The notes under the pieces were generated by a model. The model had not been told where the DNA came from. It saw only the letters and a list, made by a program, of their open reading frames with translations, and searched no databases. A program made the translations under genes and the position numbers. DNA of 64,000 bases from Weissella paramesenteroides ATCC 33313 (GTDB lineage: Bacteria; Bacillota; Bacilli; Lactobacillales; Lactobacillaceae), in assembly GCF_000160575.1 (NCBI RefSeq), contig NZ_GG697132.1, forward strand, positions 186,001-250,000, written 5' to 3'. This document shows positions 26,228 through 36,509 of this stretch, piece after piece. The first letter of the stretch is position 1; each line of letters opens with the position of its first letter.

Positions 26228-26668
26228 TTGATTAAAAAATTAACCAAGATAAATAAGCAACAATTGGATCAAATACTAGATATTTGGTTGAATAGTAATA
26301 TTGAAGCTCACAATTTTATTTCCAGAAATTACTGGTTGAATAACTATGATTTCGTTAAAAATACCTTACCTAAAGCCGATATTTATGTTTTCTATCAAAA
26401 TAGTGAAATAATTGGTTTTTTAGGCCTAGATAAAAGTTATATTGCAGGTATTTTTGTAAAGAAAAAAGCACGTAATAATGGCGTCGGTAGAGAGTTATTA
26501 GATAAAGTCAAAAAAGAAAAGAATGAATTGATCTTGTCGGTTTACGAAAAAAACCAAAAGGCAGTGAGATTTTATAAGCAGAATGGCTTTGTATTCAAAT
26601 CAAAGTATACTGAAAATGAAACCCAGCAAGTAGCATATGAACTATTATGGAAAGGTACAAATGATTAG
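26228..26668 (+). CDS. GNAT family N-acetyltransferase (YiaC/RimI-like)
   Basis: 146 residues from a TTG start. Acetyl-CoA site IAGIFVKKKARNNGVGRELLDKVK and C-terminal LSVYEKNQKAVRFYKQNGFVF are the classical GNAT signatures. GAGAGG is 12 bases upstream, rather far, so the start could be slightly different. The substrate may be a small molecule or protein N-terminus. It follows the broken GNAT gene. Confidence 0.8.
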   Translation: MIKKLTKINKQQLDQILDIWLNSNIEAHNFISRNYWLNNYDFVKNTLPKADIYVFYQNSEIIGFLGLDKSYIAGIFVKKKARNNGVGRELLDKVKKEKNELILSVYEKNQKAVRFYKQNGFVFKSKYTENETQQVAYELLWKGTND

Positions 26669-26791
26669 TACTAACAATTTGTTTTAGATCATGCTTTGAA
26701 CGTATATATCATTTTATATTTTAGATCTTAGGGATTTTGAACTTTTTATGTGGTCACATTTTTAATAATCCAATCCTTAAAAGGCACTTTT

Positions 26792-26911
26792 ATGTCAGAA
26801 AAAGAAAAGCATCTAAAGAAGACGATTTCATGGCGCTCATTTTTCATTCTTTTGATTACTTTACTGCCTACGCTCTTTATATGTACACCTCAACATCATG
26901 TACATTATTAA
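26792..26911 (+). pseudogene. Fragment resembling a DUF2061 membrane protein
   Basis: A 39-codon frame with AAAAGG seven bases before its ATG begins MSEKEKHLKKTISWRSFFILL, close to the usual start of DUF2061 proteins (K-T-x-x-W-R). It stops after one helix; the remaining hydrophobic residues lie in other frames up to about 26955. Probably a decayed gene. The rest of the gap 26669-27087 holds nothing else I can support besides the terminator. Confidence 0.45.
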
Positions 26912-26987
26912 TGATAATGTTTCCCATTATATATTATATAATTAGTATATTTTAATGAATTTTAAATTATAGATTCTAATCACGCAC

Positions 26988-27035
26988 TAATTAAAAAGCC
27001 TGTTTCCGAGTACAAATCAGAAACAGGCCTTTAAT
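26988..27035. terminator. Terminator of the glycerol operon
   Basis: AAAAAGCCTGTTTC pairs with GAAACAGGCCTTT; T-rich on the minus-strand side. Confidence 0.8.
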
Positions 27036-27087
27036 TAACAAAATATATTTAAATATCTACTTTTCTAATACTTCAAAACACAACCCA

Positions 27088-27774
27088 CTAATCATTCATA
27101 ATAAAACGATCGATCAATGCCCCAACAATTGATCCAACAAATGGTGCTGTGAGGTAGACCCACAAATCTTGCATTGGCAACCCACCAGCAAATAATGCTG
27201 GGTATAATGAACGCACTGGATTCATTGATGCACCAGTTAAGTTACCCGCAGCAAAGACCAAAATAGCAATTGTTAGTCCCACTGCAATTGGTGCTTGCAA
27301 GTTATATGATTTCGTCTTTTCATTGTTTAATACCAAGATAACAACTAACAATACTGTGGTCAAAACTACCTCGACCAGAAAAGCCATACCGGCAGATATA
27401 TTAGGAAATACCGTACCATTCAGATTATTCTTAGCTACTTCTGTTGACCAGCTTAAGCCTGCCCCTTTGAGGTAAGCCTTGTAAGTTAAAGTCAAAAACA
27501 ATCCACCAATAAGACCACCGACTAATTGTGCAATAACATAGACAACTGCTTCAGCCGCCTTCATTTGCTTTGTTAAAAACATCATCAATGTCACAGCTGG
27601 ATTAAAGTGTGCCCCAGACAATGGTCCAAAAGCATAAACCAAGACGGCTAGTGAAACACCCCAACCAATTGAAGGTCCTAATAAGTCATTATATCCACCC
27701 ATAACGACTAAAGCAGGTCCAAAAAACACCAACAATGCTGTTCCAAAAACTTCCCCAAAAATCTTCTTTTTCAC
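27088..27774 (-). CDS. MIP-family channel (AqpZ-like) in the glycerol operon
   Basis: 228 residues, six helices with the two MIP half-helix loops: N58-P59-A60 in GAHFNPAVTL, and N185-P186-V187-R188 in GASMNPVRSLYPALF. The second motif has Val in place of Ala. Length and the NPxRSLYPAL ending are closer to AqpZ-type aquaporins than to the ~280-residue E. coli-type GlpF. Context (glpK, glpO, TIM) says it passes glycerol; passage of water or H2O2 is possible. It starts 5 bases after the TIM stop codon. Confidence 0.85.
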   Translation of the reverse strand: MKKKIFGEVFGTALLVFFGPALVVMGGYNDLLGPSIGWGVSLAVLVYAFGPLSGAHFNPAVTLMMFLTKQMKAAEAVVYVIAQLVGGLIGGLFLTLTYKAYLKGAGLSWSTEVAKNNLNGTVFPNISAGMAFLVEVVLTTVLLVVILVLNNEKTKSYNLQAPIAVGLTIAILVFAAGNLTGASMNPVRSLYPALFAGGLPMQDLWVYLTAPFVGSIVGALIDRFIMND

Positions 27775-27779
27775 TTTTT

Positions 27780-28553
27780 TTACCCCTCAATTGCATCATT
27801 AACCATTTGCAAGAATGCAGCTGGTTCTAGTGATGCGCGACCAATTAACAACCCATCAATATCTGCTAAGCCAAGAATTTCTTTCGAATTTTCTGGCGTG
27901 ACTGACCCACCATATTGGATGCGAATTTTATCAGCGACTTCTTGTGTAAACAAGATAGCTAATGACTGACGAATAACCCTAGCAGAGTGTTCGATTACTT
28001 CTAGTGATGGCGTCTCACTTGCGCCAATTGCCCAAGCTGGCTCGTAAGCAACCACAATATTTTCCGCCCTTTGTTTATCAACACCTGCTAAGCCCACTGC
28101 AATCTCTGTCAACGGTGCCATATCCTCGTCATCCGGGTTATAGCGTGTCGTATCTTCAGCAATTGCAACAATTGGTATCAACTCGTTACGTAGTGCTGCG
28201 GTAACCTTTAGTCCCACTGATCCATTGGTTTCCTTAAACATTTTACGTCGCTCATAGTGACCGACAATCGATCCTGACACACCAATATCAGCCAAGGCAG
28301 CTGGTGATGTTTCACCAGTATATGAACCTTCATCAGCCCAGTGCAAATTTTCAGAAATCACAGCGACTGGTATGTCCAGCTCTTGACTCTGTTTAACCAT
28401 TTCATGTAAATAAATATCTTGCGCTGCAATACCTACCCTTACTCTTTTAGGATCTGGCAGTTTTCCTTGGATTTCTTGTAAGAAATCATAAACTTCGGCA
28501 ACTTTTTTGTTGGTCTTCCAGTTTGCAACAATTAAAGGAATTCTCCCCGTCAT
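27780..28553 (-). CDS. Triosephosphate isomerase paralogue of the glycerol operon
   Basis: 257 residues, TIM barrel. Catalytic residues are kept: Asn11 and Lys13 (ANWKTN), His99 and Glu171 (AYEPAWAIGAS), and the phosphate-loop IQYGGSVTPEN. But several near-invariant positions differ: GHYERRK in place of GHSERR (Tyr100), IAED near 131-134 where housekeeping enzymes have VGE, and LIGRASLEP in place of LVGGASL (Arg239). These mark a paralogue clade beside housekeeping TpiA. It begins with a TAATG overlap on the glpO stop, so it is translationally coupled and would convert DHAP made by GlpO. An erythrulose-phosphate isomerase role is an alternative. Confidence 0.8.
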   Translation of the reverse strand: MTGRIPLIVANWKTNKKVAEVYDFLQEIQGKLPDPKRVRVGIAAQDIYLHEMVKQSQELDIPVAVISENLHWADEGSYTGETSPAALADIGVSGSIVGHYERRKMFKETNGSVGLKVTAALRNELIPIVAIAEDTTRYNPDDEDMAPLTEIAVGLAGVDKQRAENIVVAYEPAWAIGASETPSLEVIEHSARVIRQSLAILFTQEVADKIRIQYGGSVTPENSKEILGLADIDGLLIGRASLEPAAFLQMVNDAIEG

Positions 28554-30363
28554 TAATTTAACTCCTCTTTTAGCACTTTCAATTGCGCTTCATCACGTAA
28601 ATGTACATATTCTGCTGTCATAGCTTGCTTTGTCTCATCAGACCAATCCAATACCTTAGCCATTTCATCAATCACAGGTTCTTCAATGCGTGCTAAATCT
28701 TCTGATTTAAATAATAGATAGTTCGTACGACGTAAGAAATAATCAATTGGCCGTAGAACAAATTCTTTATCTATGGCGTAATGCAACATACTTGTTTCAG
28801 CGACAGATAGTTTAGGTGCTGAAACTCCTGATTCAATGTATGCAATGATTTCAGGCGTATTAGAGCCATACAAATTTGCAATCTCCATCGCTTTAACTTC
28901 ATTCACATCATGTTTTTCTAATTCTTCCGCATACTTCGCAAGTTCACCATCAACATCATTTGGATTAAAATGGCCACCTGATACTGGATATTTAGTTGAA
29001 TCAATCGGTGTCACTGCTTTATCAAAGTTGTCAGTAAGGAGTTTTGTTAATGCAGTCATCGTTTCTGATGCCATCAAACGATAATCCGTTAACTTACCAC
29101 CTGATACATTAACAATGCCATTCTCTACATTAATTTGGAAACCACGTGAAACACTTGACGTACTCTTTTTAAAGCCAGTCAGATGATCTAATTGTTCGTC
29201 TACTACCTGACGTTCAATTTCATGGTTAAAATACTGATCAAGCTTTTCATCTAAGGTATGCAAGCTTTCATCCGATGCCACCTTCTTAGCAGTATTGCCG
29301 TTATAATCACCGACACCACTGATCAATGGACGCAAACCAGCCCAACTTGCTTGCACATCATCAATGGTAATATGCGCATTAGGGAACCGACGATTAATTG
29401 CCGTTAATAGATAATCAACATCCGCCTTTTCTACCTTTGGATGCATATAATCCCCGGTATAATCAGTATCAGTTGTCCCAAAGTAGGTCTTATTGGCACG
29501 TGGAATAACGAATAACATGCGACCATCATGGAAACCAGAATCAAAGTACACCGTATTTGGCACTGGTAAACGATCCTGATTAATAACTAAATGCACACCC
29601 TTTGTCGGACGAATCGCATCGCTGGTGGTTTCATCCGCAAATTTTGTAATCGTGTCATGCCAAGGACCGGCCGCATTTACCACAACTTTTCCTTTAATAT
29701 CAAATAATTCCTTGGTAAAAGTATCTACCACACTAATTCGTTTTTCTGACCCATCAGCCACAACTGCGGTAGCTTTTAAATGACTAACAGCGACAGCATC
29801 ATCACTCACGGCTTGTTTAATATTTTCAATGGTTAAGCGTGCATCATTATTCTGATAATCAAGGTAAATTGCTAATCCAACCAAGCCTTCATTATCTAAC
29901 ATTGGTAGATAATCATGGGCTTCTTCGGCTGACAACAACCGATGAACATACGGACTATCATCAGGTACATTGGCCAACTTATCATAAATTTCCATGGCAA
30001 TTTCAGCACCCATCGGCGTGAATGTTGCTTCAGGTTCATCATAAAGTGGCATTAACATATGCGATGGACGCGGAATATGTGGTGCAACCTGTTGCACGCG
30101 GGCACGTTCTGAAACGGTGTCAGCAACCACATCAACATCAAATGTCTTTAGGTAACGAATACCACCATGTACCAGTTTAGTTGAACGACTACTTGTTCCT
30201 TCAGCAAAATCCTGCATATCAATAATTGCTGTGCGTAATCCTGACGCAGCTGCTTGAAGCGCAATACCAGCACCTGTAATACCAGCACCAATAATGACGA
30301 CATCAAAATCTTCATCTTTTAATTTTTGAATAGCTGCGATACGTTGTTTACTCTTAAATCGCA

Positions 30364-30364
<1 letters not shown>
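28553..30364 (-). CDS. glpO: Alpha-glycerophosphate oxidase (GlpO-type FAD enzyme)
   Basis: 603 residues. FAD-binding Rossmann start DVVIIGAGITGAGIALQAAASG (about 20-41), DAO-type core with STKLVHGGIRYLK, RPTKGVHLVI, FVIPRANKTYFGTTDTDYTGD and SGGKLTDYRLMA, and a C-terminal helical domain. It carries an extra charged segment (about 375-405, LHTLDEKLDQYFNHEIERQVV) that distinguishes LAB H2O2-forming GlpO from shorter GlpD. It oxidises glycerol-3-phosphate to DHAP with O2. It overlaps glpK by one base (TAATG) and the TIM gene likewise. Confidence 0.9.
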
Positions 30365-31917
<1,553 letters not shown>

Positions 31918-31932
31918 TCAGATTGTTGGTGG

Positions 31933-31987
31933 TGTAAGCGTTTTCTAACAACTCATCCAGCGTACAACGAAACAATAAATTTCACAA
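31933..31987 (-). promoter_or_regulatory. Candidate glpK promoter with cre site
   Basis: AGAAAACGCTTACA on the minus strand (31933-31946; TGTAAGCGTTTTCT on plus) is an almost perfect cre. A modest promoter lies just upstream: -35 TTGTGA (31982-31987), 17 bases, -10 TACGCT (31959-31964). A better -10 (TATAAT, about 32117-32122) lies further up with a poor -35. The rest of 31988-32290 is AT-rich and shows no gene. Confidence 0.6.
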
Positions 31988-32290
31988 TGTTCATTTTTAA
32001 TTCAATTTAAATCATTAAAAAGTTCACAAAACAGTAATTTATTAACTGATTTGTGAATCCATTTCATAACTACACAGGTAAAATATTGTCCTAATGCATG
32101 CCATTGAACTTTCATTATACCGACGTGTGAAATTGTTTTACATTTTTACTGTTTATGTAATTTGTATAATGAAAGTCATTAACAAATAAAATTTAAAAAA
32201 ACTTTCTTTCACAAACTGGTTCTTAATAAATTGTTTGAAATTACGAGCAATTTTGACCCAATTATTTTATTTTCATTTATAACAACCAAC

Positions 32291-32336
32291 AAAAAAGTTC
32301 TGAAAAAAATCGTTTTCACGATTCCTTCCAGAACAA
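32291..32336 (-). terminator. Terminator after the 42-aa ORF
   Basis: GTTCTG...CAGAAC stem with internal AATCG/CGATT pairing, followed on the minus strand by six T. Confidence 0.75.
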
Positions 32337-32374
32337 AATTTAAATTACTTTATTCAAAATTGATTATCTAACCA

Positions 32375-32503
32375 TTAATCAGCCTTTTTATAATCGGCCG
32401 GTGCTGGTCTACCCTTAACTTCCTTTTGTGGACTAAATGGGGTTGATTCCTCTTCTTGAGAATCTTTTTCTACTTCTTCTGGTTTGTTATCTTTTTCAGT
32501 CAT
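32375..32503 (-). CDS. Small acidic protein (42 aa), unknown
   Basis: 42 codons, preceded by AAGGAGGG at good distance and followed by its own terminator, so it looks like a true gene even though short. Residues 1-20 are Glu/Asp/Lys-rich, then TPFSPQKEVKGRPAPADYKK with a proline-rich basic tail. No membrane segment, no Cys. It resembles no family I can name. Confidence 0.6.
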   Translation of the reverse strand: MTEKDNKPEEVEKDSQEEESTPFSPQKEVKGRPAPADYKKAD

Positions 32504-32608
32504 TAAATAAAACCCTCCTTGGTGAATAAAACTAATCAATCCTTGTAGGCTATGATGTCATTCTAACAGAACGAATTCGTAATAAAAAGTAAAACGTCTT
32601 AATCGCCG

Positions 32609-33115
32609 TTAACCCAGTGCCGCAACAACCGCATCGTTAAACACTGGCAAATCCTTAGGTTCACGGCTTGTAATCAAATTACCATCGATTACCACCGGCT
32701 TATCTTCAATGCGTGCCCCAGCATAATACAAATCAGGCTGGACCGTCAAATAAGATGTCATCGTGCGTCCATGAACCAAGCCCGTTTGAATCATCAGCTG
32801 TGGGCCATGGCAAATACTTGCTGTTAACTTGTTCTTTGCCAAGAAATATTTGACGAAATCAACAAATCGCTGATCAGCACGTAGTTGATCAGGTGAGAAG
32901 CCGCCAGGAATGAATAATGCATCAAAGTCCTCTGGCTTTACTTCAGAAATCGCCTGGTCAATGGTAATCTTTGTCCCATGCTTTCCTGTGACGGTTCCTT
33001 TTTCAAAACCAATTGTGGTCACATCATGACCAGCATCTTCAATTGCTTTAACCGGATCAGTATACTCAACATCTTCTACAAAATCAGTAACAAGAACTGC
33101 AACTTTCTTTTTCAT
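32609..33115 (-). CDS. DJ-1/PfpI family protein (type 1 glutamine amidotransferase fold)
   Basis: 168 residues from ATG 33115 (GGGAGG upstream). It starts KKVAVLVTDFVEDVEYTDP, with the Glu of the nucleophile-neighbour site, and has LFIPGGFSPDQLR and the nucleophile elbow SICHGPQLMI (Cys about 103, His about 104). This is the PfpI/YhbO/YraA type, with proposed deglycase, glyoxalase III or protease activity; general stress protein in other Firmicutes. Single gene. Confidence 0.88.
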   Translation of the reverse strand: MKKKVAVLVTDFVEDVEYTDPVKAIEDAGHDVTTIGFEKGTVTGKHGTKITIDQAISEVKPEDFDALFIPGGFSPDQLRADQRFVDFVKYFLAKNKLTASICHGPQLMIQTGLVHGRTMTSYLTVQPDLYYAGARIEDKPVVIDGNLITSREPKDLPVFNDAVVAALG

Positions 33116-33237
33116 TATTAATAACCTCCCGTGGTTAGTAGATCTATCATCTACCATATCCACACCATAACATATTTACTTTGTTGTTGTTAAGTTATAA
33201 GTGTTGAAAAAATTAGTTGGAGGTGTACAGAACTTCA

Positions 33238-34068
33238 TTATTTTACAGTCTTTGTACCACCAGCATCACCGTTAACCCCCTCTTCTACACCTGGATTGTA
33301 CCAATCAACGTGAGCATTCGTTTTTTGTTTCGTTAAATCAAAATAGTTAATAATAGGATCAGGTGCTTTGGCCCACGTATAGCTTTTCTTCAACTGCCCA
33401 ATTGTTGTAATACGGTATGCTGTACTTGGAAATAAACAAGTAATAATTGTTACCTGTGCCTTTTGACTGGGATCAAGCACACTCACGTCATCAGCCTTAA
33501 CCAGCCGTTGTTGTTTAATACGATATTCAAAAATGCCGTCACTATTAGCTAGGTAAATGGCTTGATTATTCAACCAATTACTTTTTTGTCTCTGCCCATT
33601 CACAAGATAAGGTGAATCATTTTGATAATTTTGCTGCAAACCACTAAACCCCGTTAACCCATCATCAAAATTATGACTAGCTAGCCCATAGTTACCTTCC
33701 CCCATTACGGGTACTTGCCTACCAGTTGGATCTACCCGGCTACGATTTGCATAATTTGCACCTGCTTGTAAACCTTTTTCTGAATAATCATCATTAAAAA
33801 TGGGTTCAAGAATACCAACAACAGGTATACAAACAAATCCTTGCTTTTTTAGATCAGTTTGCGTTTCACGCATTAGGCGTTGTCGAATTCTATTACGATC
33901 AACCAAACTCATCTTCTTATTATCTTCAATTACGACCTTATGTGCACGTATTTCTTGCACGATTTTATTATGAACATCAAACCAATTTTGTTGGTAGCAA
34001 ATGTAACTAATGCTGCATAAAATGATAATCAATAATATATATTGAAAAATTTTATCAATTTTTCTCAT
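33238..34068 (-). CDS. srtA: Class A-like sortase
   Basis: 276 residues: N-terminal membrane anchor (about 7-25), a helical linker, and the sortase barrel from about 78. Catalytic residues are all present: His132 in GLASHNF, Cys211 in TIITCLFPSTAYRI and Arg219. IPVVGILEPIF is the usual first strand. It should transfer LPxTG-type proteins to the cell wall. No LPxTG protein is encoded in this window. The IS3 element begins only 80 bases upstream of its start codon. The C-terminal tail (about 235-276) is longer than in typical SrtA. Confidence 0.88.
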   Translation of the reverse strand: MRKIDKIFQYILLIIILCSISYICYQQNWFDVHNKIVQEIRAHKVVIEDNKKMSLVDRNRIRQRLMRETQTDLKKQGFVCIPVVGILEPIFNDDYSEKGLQAGANYANRSRVDPTGRQVPVMGEGNYGLASHNFDDGLTGFSGLQQNYQNDSPYLVNGQRQKSNWLNNQAIYLANSDGIFEYRIKQQRLVKADDVSVLDPSQKAQVTIITCLFPSTAYRITTIGQLKKSYTWAKAPDPIINYFDLTKQKTNAHVDWYNPGVEEGVNGDAGGTKTVK

Positions 34069-34201
34069 TTTAACTAGATTCCTATCTTAATTTGCTGTGC
34101 TATATGCATCTGTTTAAAAAAGTCTGTGAATCAGTATGTAACATTAGTGAAGTGCCCCATAATTGTTAGACATAAAATCTAACGATTATGGGGTATTTTT
34201 C

Positions 34202-34741
34202 ATGACTAAATATACAACTGATTTTAAAATTAATGCCGTGCAACGTTATTTTAAAGGAAACATTTCATTAAATGAGCTCGCAACAGAATTAAAATTGTCG
34301 GATGAGGCTTCACTTAAAGGATGGGTAAATCTTGCTAAGGAACAAGGCCTTGAAGCATTAGCAGTTAAACATCATAGAAGACGTTATGATCTAGACTTCA
34401 AGCTGAAAGTGGTAGAATACTATCAAACTCATGCTGTGGGAGTTAGTAAAGTTGCCGCTATTTTTAACATCTCAGCTTCACAAGTTTATAGCTGGGATAG
34501 AGCTTTTAAGCTAGGTGGGTTAGCTGCATTAATTCCTCGTCAAAAAGTAAGGCCTAGCTTAATGAAAAAGAAACCAGTAAGGTCTACACATCAGTCAGCA
34601 CTTTCACTAAGTGAAAAACAAGCCTATGAAGAAGAAATATTACGTTTAAAAGAACAATTATTTCGAACAGAAATGGAACGAGATATATTAAAAAAGTTGC
34701 CACCCCGGTCGGATCTCTCTCAAACAAAGCCAAAACACTAG
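34202..34741 (+). CDS. IS3-family transposase OrfA (helix-turn-helix)
   Basis: 179 residues from ATG 34202, just inside the left inverted repeat. Two helix-turn-helix units (about 5-55 and 62-120), the second AAIFNISASQVYSWDRAF, then a leucine-zipper-like stretch (EEEILRLKEQLFRTEMERDILKKL). The slippery heptamer A-AAA-AAG lies at 34690-34696 near its end. Confidence 0.9.
   Translation: MTKYTTDFKINAVQRYFKGNISLNELATELKLSDEASLKGWVNLAKEQGLEALAVKHHRRRYDLDFKLKVVEYYQTHAVGVSKVAAIFNISASQVYSWDRAFKLGGLAALIPRQKVRPSLMKKKPVRSTHQSALSLSEKQAYEEEILRLKEQLFRTEMERDILKKLPPRSDLSQTKPKH
34690..34696 (+). promoter_or_regulatory. Programmed -1 frameshift site between orfA and orfB
   Basis: A AAA AAG in the orfA frame (codons TTA-AAA-AAG-TTG). 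A -1 slip enters KVATPVGSLSNKAKT and runs without a stop into OrfB, giving the OrfAB transposase, as known for IS150-group elements. Confidence 0.8.
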
Positions 34742-34809
34742 CAGTTGATTCTGTCCGGGGAGACCGTAAAAATAGATGCACAGTTAATGACCTACTAACA
34801 TTTTTTGAT

Positions 34810-35604
34810 TTGAAACATGCGACTTATTATGATGAGAAAAAACGATTATTAAAGACTAGTAAGTATCAACAGATTCAAAATATGATTCAAAACATTTTTC
34901 TGGCTAGTCACAAAACCTACGGTTATCGCCGCATTCATCGTCAACTTTTAAATCAAGGTGTTAAAATTTCTGCTAATACTGTCCTTAAATTGATGCATAT
35001 ATTAGGAATTAAAAATCATATATACCGTAGGCATACCAGTTCATATAGTTCGTACAAGGGCAACATTGGTACTAAAGCACCTAATTTTCTGAAGCAAACT
35101 TTTAATGCAACTCAACCATGTACAGTTATTCATACGGATGTAACCCAAGTACGTTTATCTAATCAACATTGGGCCTATATTTCAGCGATGACTGATGAAG
35201 CTACTAAGGAAGTTTTGGCATTACAGATTAGTGCCCATCCAGATAAGCAATTAATTATGAAAACGATTGACCAATTGTGTGCTAACTTACCAACTGATAC
35301 GAAGTCAATCATTCATTCAGATCAAGGCTGGCATTATCAGCAGAAGGATTATCAAGCAAAGTTAAAAGCTTTGAATTTCATTCCCAGTATGTCGCGAAAG
35401 GGGAATTGTTTGGACAACGCCCCCATTGAAAGCTTTTTTAATCTGTTAAAACGGGAAAGTCTTAACGAACAACATATTAAAAATATTGCAGAATTAAGTG
35501 ATATTGTTGATAAATACGTCCATTGGTTCAACCATGAGCGTATTTCGTTGAAAACAAAAGGCCTGCCTCCGATTGCATATCGGAAACAGGTCTTAGGTAA
35601 TTAA
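34810..35604 (+). CDS. IS3-family transposase OrfB (DDE catalytic domain)
   Basis: 264 residues as a separate frame; in the cell it is probably made as the C-terminal part of OrfAB by -1 frameshifting. HTH_21 region (THKTYGYRRIHRQLLNQG) followed by the rve core: Asp in VIHTDVTQVRL, Asp in IIHSDQGWHYQ and Glu in NAPIESFFNLLKRE. All three acidic residues are kept, so the element may be active. Confidence 0.9.
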   Translation: MKHATYYDEKKRLLKTSKYQQIQNMIQNIFLASHKTYGYRRIHRQLLNQGVKISANTVLKLMHILGIKNHIYRRHTSSYSSYKGNIGTKAPNFLKQTFNATQPCTVIHTDVTQVRLSNQHWAYISAMTDEATKEVLALQISAHPDKQLIMKTIDQLCANLPTDTKSIIHSDQGWHYQQKDYQAKLKALNFIPSMSRKGNCLDNAPIESFFNLLKRESLNEQHIKNIAELSDIVDKYVHWFNHERISLKTKGLPPIAYRKQVLGN

Positions 35605-35640
35605 AATTTATTTAAATGTCTAACTTTTTTGTGGCACTTC

Positions 35641-36258
35641 CGTTTTTTGCGAGATTTTTTTATTTGTACTTTTTAAAATAAGGTTTTTTAATCTTGTTCT
35701 AGTCATACCCATTAAAGCATCAGGATGAGGAAAGAGTTTTATAAAAGTTAATGCCAAAGTGGAAGTAATAGGATTAAATAATGTGTTCATTTCAGGAAAT
35801 GACAATTCTAATCCACGTCGGATTTGATTTGATACAACTTTAATATCCTCAATAACTTGTAAATAATTGTTAGATAAAGTTTTAAGTTGTTCATAAATAT
35901 TCTCCACCTTAACATGCACAGCAAAAGCCGGATCATCTGCGATACTTGCTAAAGCACGCGCATCAGAAACATCTGTCTTATTTTGCCTTAAGGTCTGCAA
36001 CTTTAAATGTAAAGCTAATGGATTAACCACTTTATAAGGTATATTGTAATCCGTAAAGAAGCGTTCAAGCGATTTCGAATAAACACCAGTCGCTTCAAAA
36101 ATAACATTTGGCTTTTCATTCAAAGAACAAAGAGTATTATAGAACTGTTTAAAATTAATTTTATTATGATGAATAACCCCTTCGTCTATAATTTCATCAT
36201 TCTGAACAATAGCATAATGACTCAGTCCTTTACTGACATCAAGAGCCACGTTAATCAT
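35641..36258 (-). pseudogene. IS110-family transposase, N-terminal half (cut by IS3)
   Basis: About 206 codons remain. The DEDD RuvC-like domain is intact: Asp in NVALDVSKG, Glu in VIFEATG and the pair in KTDVSDARAL. The gene then runs into the right inverted repeat of the IS3 element, losing the C-terminal Tnp_IS110 domain with the catalytic Ser. IS110 transposases are usually near 400 residues. SD AGGAGG. Not functional as it stands. Confidence 0.9.
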
Positions 36259-36461
36259 TTTTGGGTCCTCCTTATTTAGATTTATACAAACCTATCAGTA
36301 AGAATATTGTACATATCATTTATTTTCCTGACACAAGCTCTACGGCCTAACATATTAAACTAACTATATGTACACTTACCTGGCCAGTTTGACTTATTCG
36401 AGTTAACTACCCACTAGCGTGAACGACCTTATAGATTTGTATACTTTAATTATAAAATTAA
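36259..36461 (-). other. Upstream part of the IS110 element, possible bridge-RNA region
   Basis: Between the IS110 start codon and the hairpin at 36462 lie about 200 non-coding bases. IS110-group elements encode a structured bridge RNA in this left-end segment. I can see short pairings (for example TAGTTTAA/TTAAACTA) but no decisive fold, and the IS boundary is not visible. Confidence 0.3.
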
Positions 36462-36501
36462 AGAAGCAGAAACAGATATCGTTATATCTGTTTCTGCTTC
36501 T
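36462..36501 (-). terminator. Perfect 18-bp hairpin, likely terminator of the polysaccharide operon
   Basis: AGAAGCAGAAACAGATAT (36462-36479) and its exact complement (36484-36501) flank the loop CGTT. On the minus strand it is followed by TTTAATTTTATAATT. If the ISL3 insertion is removed, it falls about 110 bases after the wzx stop codon. Confidence 0.6.
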
Positions 36502-36509
36502 AATGTTAA

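Larger units (their letters stand above)
34149..35640 (+). mobile_element. IS3-family insertion sequence (IS150-like), apparently complete
   Basis: About 1492 bases with imperfect 23-bp terminal inverted repeats, each GAAGTGCC...TTAGAC: left 34149-34171, right 35618-35640. It carries overlapping orfA and orfB joined by an A6G slippery site. No clear target duplication is seen: the left flank is TTAGT and the right flank CGTTT. Its right end abuts and truncates an IS110 transposase gene, so it inserted later than that element. Confidence 0.9.

Noticed and set aside
34163-34201. Longer start for IS3 OrfA
   Set aside because: It would begin inside the terminal inverted repeat; the ATG at 34202 fits other IS3 elements.
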